Shown one piece after another: positions 1 to 5,045 of a stretch of DNA of 5,045 nt. This DNA comes from Hyphomicrobiales bacterium (lineage in GTDB: Bacteria; Pseudomonadota; Alphaproteobacteria; Rhizobiales; S144-23). A model generated the notes under the pieces. It had not been told where the DNA came from, made no database searches, and worked only from the letters and a program-made list of their open reading frames with translations. A program made the translations under genes and the position numbers. The stretch lies in assembly GCA_015494375.1 (NCBI GenBank), contig WGBL01000229.1, positions 1 through 5,045 of the forward strand. The letters run 5' to 3'. The stretch's first letter is position 1. Every line of letters starts with the position of its first letter.

Positions 1-30
1 CCCCTCCCCCCCCGCCGTCGTAATGTCTCA

Positions 31-76
31 GGCGGACATCTGGCTGCGGCCCCGGTGCAGCCAAACAAACTCCGCC
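31..76 (-). terminator. Two-tier GC-rich hairpin, possible transcript end
   Basis: An inner stem pairs 41-47 (TGGCTGC) with 57-63 (GCAGCCA) around a 9-base loop. An outer stem pairs 31-36 (GGCGGA) with 71-76 (TCCGCC). Both are perfect and are separated by an asymmetric internal loop (37-40 and 64-70). It sits about 120 bases past the TPR gene stop, overlapping the oldest repeat unit. No T-tract follows on the minus strand, so an intrinsic terminator is unproven; it could instead be an RNA 3' end stabiliser. Confidence 0.3.
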
Positions 77-206
77 GCTCCCTAACAAATTCCGATGCAC
101 CCTAACGCCCTCAGTATACCCTAACGATCCCAGCACACCCTAACGATCCCAGCACACCCTAACGACCCCAGTACACGCTAACGACCCCTGTACACCCTAA
201 CGAAAG
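60..206. repeat. Tandem 19-base repeat array beginning on the TPR gene stop codon
   Basis: Head-to-tail units on the plus strand have consensus CCCTAACGATCCCAGCACA. They start at 195 (partial, overlapping the gene end), 176, 157, 138, 119 and 100 (19 bases each), then at 80 and 60 (20 bases, increasingly diverged). Units 119-137 and 138-156 are identical, their neighbours differ at two positions or more, and the unit at 60 matches the unit at 80 at 14 of 20 bases. Units are contiguous with no spacers. On the gene strand each unit from 80 rightwards carries a TAG (199-197, 180-178, 161-159, 142-140, 123-121, 104-102, 84-82). The pattern fits expansion by slippage or unequal exchange of a segment at the gene end, with the distal copies oldest. 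Confidence 0.92.
119..169 (-). other. Potential G-quadruplex within the repeat array
   Basis: The minus strand, which is the transcript strand of the TPR gene, has G tracts complementary to C runs at 119-121, 129-131, 138-140, 148-150, 157-159 and 166-169. Spacers are 7, 6, 7, 6 and 6 bases. This satisfies the common four-tract rule (three or more Gs, loops of 1-7) and has two tracts to spare. It would lie 28-78 bases downstream of the stop in the 3' untranslated RNA. Folding is predicted from the pattern only. Confidence 0.45.
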
Positions 207-1975
207 AGCAGATCGAAGAGTGTGCGCGAGCGCCTGCGCCTGTTATAGCCGCGGCGGCGCGCCCGCTGACGTCCAGCACGCGGGGCGGGCCGCACATAGC
301 TGTCATAGCCGCGTCCCGAGTCCCAGAATCCGCTCCAGTAGCGATCGCTGCCAAAGGGGTTGCGCTCGACCACCCGACGGCGCGCGCGAACAATCGTGCG
401 CAGTTTGTAAGTGCTGGTGATCCCGTCCGGGCCCTTGACGGTCAGCCTGCCGCTCTCCCAGGACCACGATGCCAGCCGCGTCCCGATCGAGATCGGCTCG
501 AGCGCCACCACGCGGTTGGCGTTATAGAGGTCGACAATGGCCCCATACACTGCCTCTTCGGGGCCGTTCTCGCCCGCTATGACGCCGGCGTTGAAGCGGA
601 GCACGCCAATGCCCCGGTAAGGCCGTTTCTTGAGCTCCCAATCAATGAGGCGCGGGACCTTGCCGCCATAGACCTCGAGCGGTATGCGCAAGTTCTTGTG
701 TCGCTCGCTCAGAGCAAAATAGCGCCCTGTACCATCAATGACGACAAACCATTCTGAGAGATCGGAGGCATTGACAAGCTGTTCGTCGGGCCGGCCCTCA
801 CCGGTCAGGCGCTCAAGTGCCGCCGCGGCCTTGCGATCGCCGGGCGCCAGCCGGATGATCTCACGATAATCGGCCACCGCCTCCTCGAGCTGTCCAAGCG
901 CCTCGCGGGCCTCGGCCCGCACCCTGAGCGCCCGCAGGTTCTTGGGCTCGAGCTTGAGCGCTCTCTCGACATCGGGCAGTGCCAAGGCGTAGGACTGCAT
1001 GGCGTTATAGGTCCAGGCGCGGGCGGCATAGGCGGTGGCATTGCGGTGATCGAGCTCGATGGCGCGGGCGAAGTCCTCGAGCGCCTCATCATAGGAGCCA
1101 AGATGCGCCAGCGCCAGACCGCGCAAGGCAAGAGCCCCCGAATGCTCTGGGGCGAGCTCGAGGGCGCGCTTGATCTCCTTAAGCGCCGGCGTCAGCTTGG
1201 TCTTGTCTATGAGTGCTTGCGCCTTGGCGAGATGAAGCTCGGGATCGTTTGGGGCAAGGTTCACCGCCCGATCGAGGTCGTCGATGGCGGCATTGTAACG
1301 ACCGAGGTCGCGATAGACCTGCGCGCGATTGCGATAGCCCTGGGCGAAGCTTGGATCGAGCTTGATCCCGCGCGAGAAATCCCTGAGCGCCGCATAGGGC
1401 CGGGCGAGCGCCAATTGCACACGGCCGCGACCATGGAATGGCACCGCATTTGCGGGCGCAAGCCGAAGGGCCTTGTTGTAGTCCTTGAGCGCCGCCTGAT
1501 GCCGGCCCAACTTGCTGAACGCGTTTGCCCGATTGTTATAGGCTTCGGCATAGCGTGGCGCGAGCAGGATGGCACGGTCGAAGTCCTTGATTGCCTCCTT
1601 GGCCAGCCCGAGCGCTAGCAGAATATTGCCGCGGTTGTTATAGAGCGCAGCAAATTCGGGATAGAGCTTGACCGCCTGGTTGAGGTCTTTGAGGGCCGCC
1701 TCGGCGAGGCCGAGCCGCCAATAGGCGAGCGCCCGGTCATTCAGCACCGTCGCCCGGCGCTCGGCCTCGAGCCCGGGTTTGGCCAGAACCTCGGTATAGA
1801 GCGCAACCGAGCGCTTGTAGTCGCCACGGACGATCGCCTGCCCCGCCTCGCCGAGCTTTGCAACGAGCTGTGGGGCGGCTGCGCGCGCGGGCCCGGAGCC
1901 GAAAGGTCCGCAGCTCAGCAGAGCGCAACCGATGAGGACCGCCGGGAGAGCCAACCTCGTTTGTCGCATCAGCAT
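197..1975 (-). CDS. Exported TPR-repeat protein with arginine-rich C-terminal tail, probable lipoprotein
   Basis: A 592-residue protein with a signal sequence, a TPR solenoid and a C-terminal region I do not recognise. The N-terminus has a basic start, a hydrophobic core (8-21) and two possible lipobox cysteines, LIGC (14-17) and LLSC (19-22). An alternative signal peptidase I site lies near ARAAA (30-34). About ten consecutive 34-residue TPR units follow, from about 37 to 378, with the usual spacing (for example YNNRGNILLALG at 112-123 and EAIKDFDRAILLAP at 127-140). TPR solenoids are protein-docking scaffolds, so a periplasmic or outer-membrane assembly role is plausible but unproven. Residues 400-528 look beta-rich, with many W/Y/F residues. 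The tail (529-592) is Arg/Gly/Tyr-rich, including RRRR near 579-582, and ends in LFDLLFR. The ATG at 1969 has better SD spacing than the one at 1975. The final Arg codon and TAG stop lie inside the first unit of a tandem repeat array. Confidence 0.93.
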   Translation of the reverse strand: MLMRQTRLALPAVLIGCALLSCGPFGSGPARAAAPQLVAKLGEAGQAIVRGDYKRSVALYTEVLAKPGLEAERRATVLNDRALAYWRLGLAEAALKDLNQAVKLYPEFAALYNNRGNILLALGLAKEAIKDFDRAILLAPRYAEAYNNRANAFSKLGRHQAALKDYNKALRLAPANAVPFHGRGRVQLALARPYAALRDFSRGIKLDPSFAQGYRNRAQVYRDLGRYNAAIDDLDRAVNLAPNDPELHLAKAQALIDKTKLTPALKEIKRALELAPEHSGALALRGLALAHLGSYDEALEDFARAIELDHRNATAYAARAWTYNAMQSYALALPDVERALKLEPKNLRALRVRAEAREALGQLEEAVADYREIIRLAPGDRKAAAALERLTGEGRPDEQLVNASDLSEWFVVIDGTGRYFALSERHKNLRIPLEVYGGKVPRLIDWELKKRPYRGIGVLRFNAGVIAGENGPEEAVYGAIVDLYNANRVVALEPISIGTRLASWSWESGRLTVKGPDGITSTYKLRTIVRARRRVVERNPFGSDRYWSGFWDSGRGYDSYVRPAPRAGRQRARRRGYNRRRRSRTLFDLLFR

Positions 1976-1978
1976 GAA

Positions 1979-1982
1979 CCTC
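1979..1982 (-). promoter_or_regulatory. Ribosome binding site that bears on the TPR gene start
   Basis: GAGG on the minus strand is only 3 bases from the ATG at 1975 but 9 bases from the second ATG at 1969 (codon 3). Normal spacing favours the ATG at 1969, which would shorten the protein by two residues. The SD lies in the 3' arm of a 7-of-8 base inverted repeat (1976-1983 with 2016-2023) that could partly hide it. Confidence 0.4.
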
Positions 1983-2024
1983 GCGCCCGCTTCGTGCCAT
2001 CAGGCAATCTGCAATCGTGGTTCC

Positions 2025-2033
2025 ATGATAGCA
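2025..2033 (-). promoter_or_regulatory. Candidate extended -10 promoter for the TPR gene
   Basis: The minus strand reads TGCTATCAT: an extended -10 (TGn) followed by TATCAT, which matches TATAAT at five of six bases. No good -35 lies 16-18 bases upstream, consistent with an extended -10 type. Transcription would start near 2018, giving a leader of about 45 bases. This is a pattern match only. Confidence 0.35.
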
Positions 2034-2091
2034 CAAGCCCGCCCCGATCACCCGAGAGTTTCGCGCTTATCGGTGTGCATGTCTGTCGGTG

Positions 2092-2107
2092 CTTCTCTCG
2101 AGAAAAG
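2092..2107. promoter_or_regulatory. Imperfect palindrome, possible operator
   Basis: CTTCTCTCGAGAAAAG is a 16-base palindrome centred on CTCGAG, broken by one mismatched pair. It lies about 120 bases upstream of the TPR gene start and about 60 bases upstream of its candidate -10 element. The position suits a regulator site, but I recognise no regulator for it. Confidence 0.2.
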
Positions 2108-2157
2108 ACCACACAGCTATGCAGATATGATGGCGTGACAACTTGGCCCGCTGGTGT

Positions 2158-2219
2158 CGGCAGCGCGTGTGGCTCAATCGACCGGGGCCGCGCGGTGGTG
2201 ACCGGATGAAGCGCTGCCG
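2158..2219. repeat. Long-loop inverted repeat after the lyase gene
   Basis: Bases 2158-2166 (CGGCAGCGC) and 2211-2219 (GCGCTGCCG) are perfect 9-base complements enclosing 44 bases. The structure starts 14 bases beyond the lyase stop codon. The loop is itself GC-rich, with CCGCGCGG and two ACCGG copies. It might take part in ending the TRAP-lyase transcript, but no T-tract follows on the minus strand, so it is not a canonical intrinsic terminator. Confidence 0.3.
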
Positions 2220-2233
2220 GCGGCGGGCGTGGC

Positions 2234-3169
2234 TCAACCTGGCACATTGCCGCCGCCTCGCGTGGCATAGCGGGCGGCAAGGCGGTCGTAGTGGTCAAAG
2301 CCCACATGGCGCTTGAGCTCGTCGAACCCCATGAGCAGACCAGCCGGATCGCGCCCCGCACGCATGTGCTCAAGGCACGCCCCCATCGCCCGCATGGCCG
2401 CCGATAGCAGGGTGAGCGGATAGGCGGCGATGCGATAGCCGAGCTCGTGAAGGCGTTTGGCGCTAAGATTGGGCGTTGTGCCGCCCTCGACCATGTTGGC
2501 CATGTGGACGCCTGGCACCACGCGCGTGATCTCGGAAAGCTCGGCCTCGCTCTCGGGCGCCTCGACAAAGAGAATGTCGGCCCCCAGATCGGCGAACGCC
2601 TGTGCGCGCCAGATGGCCTCCTCGAGCCCGCATGTCGCCCGCGCATCGGTGCGTGCTAGGACGAGAATGTCGTAGCCTGCGCGGCGCAGCTCTTCGCGGG
2701 CGTCTATGGCGGCGCGAATGCGCATCTGAGCCTCCTTACGCCCCACCACCTCCTTGCCAACCGTATGCCCGCACCTTTTCGGCGCCAACTGGTCCTCGAT
2801 CATGACGGCAGCCAGCCCCGCGCGCGCATAGCCCTCCACCGTACGGCGCACGTTCATGGCATTGCCATAGCCCGTATCACCGTCGCCGAGCACGGGGATC
2901 GAGACGGCGGCCGCGATGTTGCGCGCCTCATCGAGCATCTCGCCATAGCTGATGAGCCCCACGTCGGGCGCGCCGATGCGCGCGGCCGAGACGGCAAACC
3001 CTGACATGAAGGTGAAGCCGAACCCAGCCTCGGCGATCATCCGCGCTGAGAGCGCATCCCAGCAGCACGGCATGACATGGCACGTGTTCTCGCCAAGCTC
3101 TGCACGCAACTTGGCGGCGGGTGTCGTTGAGGGTGTCATATTCGCTGCGGACACGGGCCTACGCCTCAC
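2234..3169 (-). CDS. Isocitrate lyase/PEP mutase superfamily enzyme, probable 2-hydroxy-carboxylate lyase or oxaloacetate decarboxylase
   Basis: Cytoplasmic Mg-dependent TIM-barrel enzyme of the isocitrate lyase/PEP mutase superfamily. Known members cleave 2-methylisocitrate or 2,3-dimethylmalate, decarboxylate oxaloacetate, or rearrange phosphonates. Visible features in the 311-residue product are PCCWDALSAR (34-43), GDGDTGYGN with metal-site aspartates D96 and D98 (95-103), IEDQ (124-127), PKRCGH with the catalytic cysteine C133 (130-135), LARTDA (171-176), FVEAPE (201-206) and NMVEGG (225-230). The KRCGH loop favours C-C lyase or decarboxylase activity over phosphonate mutase activity. KRCGH followed by GKEVV resembles the dimethylmalate lyase/oxaloacetate decarboxylase branch, but the exact substrate is not decidable. 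The GTG at 3169 overlaps the permease stop as GTGA, yet has no SD. An ATG at 3139 (codon 11) is the alternative and fits the family N-terminus better; residues 1-10 look unconserved. It is the last gene of the TRAP operon. Confidence 0.92.
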   Translation of the reverse strand: MRRRPVSAANMTPSTTPAAKLRAELGENTCHVMPCCWDALSARMIAEAGFGFTFMSGFAVSAARIGAPDVGLISYGEMLDEARNIAAAVSIPVLGDGDTGYGNAMNVRRTVEGYARAGLAAVMIEDQLAPKRCGHTVGKEVVGRKEAQMRIRAAIDAREELRRAGYDILVLARTDARATCGLEEAIWRAQAFADLGADILFVEAPESEAELSEITRVVPGVHMANMVEGGTTPNLSAKRLHELGYRIAAYPLTLLSAAMRAMGACLEHMRAGRDPAGLLMGFDELKRHVGFDHYDRLAARYATRGGGNVPG

Positions 3170-4440
3170 AGTTTGAACGGGATATAGAGCACAAGATCAG
3201 GCACGAGATAGCACACCGCCACCGTCACCAGCATGAGGAGCAGGAACGGCCAGACACCATGCGCCACCTCGCCAAGGCGGGCGTGGCCCACCGCCTGAAT
3301 GACATAGAGATTGAGTCCCACGGGTGGCGTAATGAGGGCGCACTCGATCATGATCACAAAAAAGATCCCGAACCAGATGGGATCGACGCCAAGCGCGCCA
3401 AGCGAGGGCGCAAGCACCGGCACCATGATCAGCATCATCGACAAAGCCTCGAGGAAAAAACCCATGACGATGAGCACGAGCGCCACCACGACGACAAAGA
3501 GAGCCCGCTCGTCGAGGCTCTGGGTGATAAGGAGCGACAGCTCTTGCGGGATGCGGTAGAGCGTAATGGCCTTGCCGAAGACCTTGGCGCCGGCGACGAT
3601 GAGCAGGATCGTGACGGTCGTGGTCATCGACTGGACAACCGCCGCTTTGAGGTCGGCCCAGGTCAGCGTGCGCAAAATGCCGCCCGTGATGATAAGTGCA
3701 AACGCAAACCCCACGGCCGCTGCCTCGGTGGGCGTGAAGGCGCCCCAGTAGATGCCCCAGACGATGAGCCCCGCCAGCGCCACCGAGGGCAAGGCCCGCC
3801 GGCTAGCGGCCAGGCGCTCGGGCCAGCTGGCCCTGGGGGAAGGCACATAGTCGGGGCTCAGAAGCGCGAACACCATGGCGTAACCGATAAAGAGGCCGAC
3901 GAGCAGCAGCCCCGGCCCGATGCCCGCAAGAAAGAGGCTGACCACCGACTCCTCGGTGATGAAGCCGTAGATGATCATCGGGATCGAGGGCGGGATGAGG
4001 ATGCCGAGCGTGCCGCCCGCCGCCAGCAGCCCGAGCACGAAACGGCGCGGATAGCCACGCGCCTCGAGCTCGGGGATGGCGACCGTGGCGATGGTCGCGG
4101 CCGTTGCCACCGACGAGCCCGAGATCGCGGCAAAAAGCCCACACGAAAGTATGGTCGCGACCGCAAGCCCGCCCGGCCAGTGACCCACCCAGGCCTGGAC
4201 GGCCGAGAAGAGATCGCGCCCGACCCCGCCCTTGAGCAGGATATTGGACATGAGCAGAAAGAGCGGCACGGCAAGGAGGACGAAATTGTCGATCGTCCCC
4301 CAGAGCGCCTGGGGAGCAATCAGCGGCGAAAAGCCGCCTGCAAGCAACATTGCAAGGCCAACGGCGCCGAGTGCAAAGGCCACGGGAAGCCCCAGGAGCA
4401 GGAGCCCGAAGAGTCCCAGGAGAATGAGCGCAGAAGTCAT
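3166..4440 (-). CDS. TRAP transporter large permease subunit (DctM family)
   Basis: Transport-catalysing inner-membrane subunit of a TRAP system, a sodium- or proton-coupled importer of carboxylates in the known family. At 424 residues it is the usual length for this subunit. It is hydrophobic throughout, with roughly a dozen membrane segments. Family motifs are intact: ISGSSVATAATIATVAIPE (106-124), R-G-Y followed by the G-T-L-G-I-L-I-P-P-S-I-P block (129-154), TPTEAAAVG (236-244), FFLEALSMMLIMVPVLAP (328-345) and ITPPVGLNLYVIQ (370-382). The ATG at 4440 is preceded by AAGAGG (4448-4453) with 7-base spacing and overlaps the small-subunit stop as ATGA. The stop overlaps the GTG of the lyase gene. 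No receptor gene is visible, so the substrate cannot be read from the window; the lyase partner suggests a di- or tricarboxylate, by inference. Confidence 0.97.
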   Translation of the reverse strand: MTSALILLGLFGLLLLGLPVAFALGAVGLAMLLAGGFSPLIAPQALWGTIDNFVLLAVPLFLLMSNILLKGGVGRDLFSAVQAWVGHWPGGLAVATILSCGLFAAISGSSVATAATIATVAIPELEARGYPRRFVLGLLAAGGTLGILIPPSIPMIIYGFITEESVVSLFLAGIGPGLLLVGLFIGYAMVFALLSPDYVPSPRASWPERLAASRRALPSVALAGLIVWGIYWGAFTPTEAAAVGFAFALIITGGILRTLTWADLKAAVVQSMTTTVTILLIVAGAKVFGKAITLYRIPQELSLLITQSLDERALFVVVVALVLIVMGFFLEALSMMLIMVPVLAPSLGALGVDPIWFGIFFVIMIECALITPPVGLNLYVIQAVGHARLGEVAHGVWPFLLLMLVTVAVCYLVPDLVLYIPFKL

Positions 4441-4985
4441 GGAACCGCCTCTTCGCCCGCGCCATCGCCTTCGCCTTCACGGTCGGCCGGGCCATCGGCG
4501 CCTCGTGGGCTGGCATCAGCGCCCATCCAGATGCGCGCGAGCTCGACGAGCGCCTGCAGGGAGAGCACCGCAAAGCCAAACGGCACGGCACTTTCCGACC
4601 ACCAGTTGGGGATATTGAGCATGCTGCCCGTCGACCGGCCGCGCACAAAGGAGTCCCAGGCGATCCAGCCGCCATACCAGATGACGACAGCGCTGAACGC
4701 AAGGATGATGAGCAGCGAAAGCACATCGGCGCGACTGCGCCAAGCCGCGCTCACCCTGTCGTAGAGGAAGTCGATGCGGATGTTCTGTCGCCGCCGGAGA
4801 ATGCGCGCCGGAGCCAGGAAAACGCCCCAGATGAGAACGAGCTGGGAAATCTCGGCCGCCCAGATCGTGGGCGCATTGAAGACATAGCGGGCCGTGACCT
4901 CATAGCTCAGCATGAGACCGGTGAGAAAAAAGAGCCACGCCGCCACCAGCCCCAACAGGTCACTCAGGCGATCGACGAGACGCAA
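4437..4985 (-). CDS. TRAP transporter small permease subunit (DctQ family)
   Basis: Small inner-membrane subunit of a tripartite ATP-independent periplasmic (TRAP) transporter, which pairs with the large permease to take up an organic acid captured by a periplasmic receptor. The 182-residue product has four hydrophobic segments at about residues 10-34, 45-62, 89-110 and 132-154. It shows family hallmarks: an early YEVTARYVFN stretch, WAAEISQL at 42-49, a basic loop plus N-I-R-I-D-F near 63-73, and S-M-L-N-I-P-N-W before the last helix. The tail (156-182) is Gly/Asp/Glu-rich. I chose the TTG at 4985 because GGAGG lies 7 bases upstream and homologous sequence begins immediately after it. TTG codons at 5030 and 5024 are also in frame but lack an SD, and would place a G-rich SD stretch inside the coding sequence. 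The frame has no stop before the window edge, so a start outside the window cannot be excluded. The stop overlaps the start of the large permease by 4 bases. Confidence 0.9.
   Translation of the reverse strand: MRLVDRLSDLLGLVAAWLFFLTGLMLSYEVTARYVFNAPTIWAAEISQLVLIWGVFLAPARILRRRQNIRIDFLYDRVSAAWRSRADVLSLLIILAFSAVVIWYGGWIAWDSFVRGRSTGSMLNIPNWWSESAVPFGFAVLSLQALVELARIWMGADASPRGADGPADREGEGDGAGEEAVP
4448..4453 (-). promoter_or_regulatory. Ribosome binding site for the TRAP large permease
   Basis: The minus strand reads AAGAGG, 7 bases before the ATG at 4440. It lies inside the end of the small-subunit gene, as expected for a coupled pair with a 4-base overlap. Confidence 0.65.
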
Positions 4986-4992
4986 AGAGCCC

Positions 4993-4997
4993 CCTCC
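4993..4997 (-). promoter_or_regulatory. Ribosome binding site for the TRAP small permease
   Basis: The minus strand reads GGAGG here within a longer G-rich run (about 4991-5000), 7 bases upstream of a TTG at 4985. Strength and spacing support this TTG over the upstream TTG codons at 5030 and 5024. The run is low-complexity, so part of the match could be chance. Confidence 0.5.
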
Positions 4998-5045
4998 CCC
5001 TGCTGCTCTCCCCCAGGCAGACAAAAACAAATAATGACACAGCGC

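Noticed and set aside
1..13. Matching CCCCTCCCCC tracts at 1-10 and 4991-5000 as a possible element boundary
   Set aside because: They are low-complexity C runs. The second is the SD region of the small permease, and no transposase or target duplication is visible.
60..206. CRISPR array
   Set aside because: Units are 19-20 bases and directly contiguous with no unique spacers, and no cas genes are nearby.
119..206. Telomere-like end of a linear replicon (TTAGGG units)
   Set aside because: Only a handful of 19-base units are present, and the sequence continues beyond them into a C-rich stretch and a hairpin. The TTAGGG match is only part of each unit.
1046..1618. Plus-strand open frame of 190 codons opposite the TPR gene
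   Set aside because: It mirrors the periodic TPR coding sequence, shows no recognisable motif, and the minus-strand TPR protein is unambiguous.
2113..2141. TTGTCA (-35) promoter upstream of the TPR gene
   Set aside because: TTGTCA at 2141-2136 matches the -35 consensus at five of six bases, but no acceptable -10 lies 16-18 bases downstream.
2041..2230. Small genes in the intergenic gap (short frames on both strands)
   Set aside because: Candidate frames run into neighbouring genes, lack convincing ribosome sites and give unstructured compositions.
3121..4764. Plus-strand open frame of 547 codons opposite both TRAP genes
   Set aside because: Its product is an implausible string of His, Asp, Glu, Arg and Lys, as expected for the antisense of hydrophobic codons. 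The opposite strand carries intact DctM and DctQ motifs, and GC-rich DNA makes long antisense frames common.

Overview
The window is GC-rich with strong use of G/C-ending codons. Everything I accept as coding is on the minus strand, so the genes read from high to low coordinates. The tightly overlapping TRAP genes next to an isocitrate lyase/PEP mutase family gene, together with the style of the large exported TPR protein, suggest an alphaproteobacterium, possibly Hyphomicrobiales-like. That placement is an inference, as no marker gene is present.

Layout along the direction of transcription: (1) 4985-4437, the small membrane subunit of a TRAP transporter (DctQ type), probably starting at a TTG behind a strong Shine-Dalgarno (SD) sequence. 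Its frame stays open to the window edge. (2) 4440-3166, the large TRAP permease (DctM type). (3) 3169-2234, an isocitrate lyase/PEP mutase superfamily enzyme with a complete lyase active site. These three form one translationally coupled operon: the stop of each gene overlaps the start of the next by 4 bases (ATGA at 4440-4437, GTGA at 3169-3166). The periplasmic solute receptor (DctP) is not in the window and may lie just upstream, beyond base 5045. The simplest reading is that a carboxylic acid is imported by the TRAP system and cleaved or decarboxylated by the lyase.

(4) A 258-base gap (2233-1976) has no convincing gene. It holds a long-loop inverted repeat after the lyase gene, an imperfect palindrome, a candidate extended -10 promoter and a leader for the next gene. 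(5) 1975-197 encodes an exported, probably lipid-anchored TPR protein with about ten repeats, a beta-rich C-terminal region I do not recognise and a very arginine-rich tail.

(6) Bases 1-206 hold the most unusual feature: a tandem array of 19-base units that begins on the last codons of the TPR gene and decays with distance from it. Each well-preserved unit carries a TAG on the gene's strand. Because 19 is not a multiple of three, the array closes all three frames. Its G-rich strand, which is the transcript strand, fits the four-tract G-quadruplex pattern. Beyond it is a two-tier hairpin (31-76). I found no RNA genes, CRISPR array or mobile element, and no evidence of a wholly new system; the array and its coupling to the gene end are the best candidates for something undescribed.
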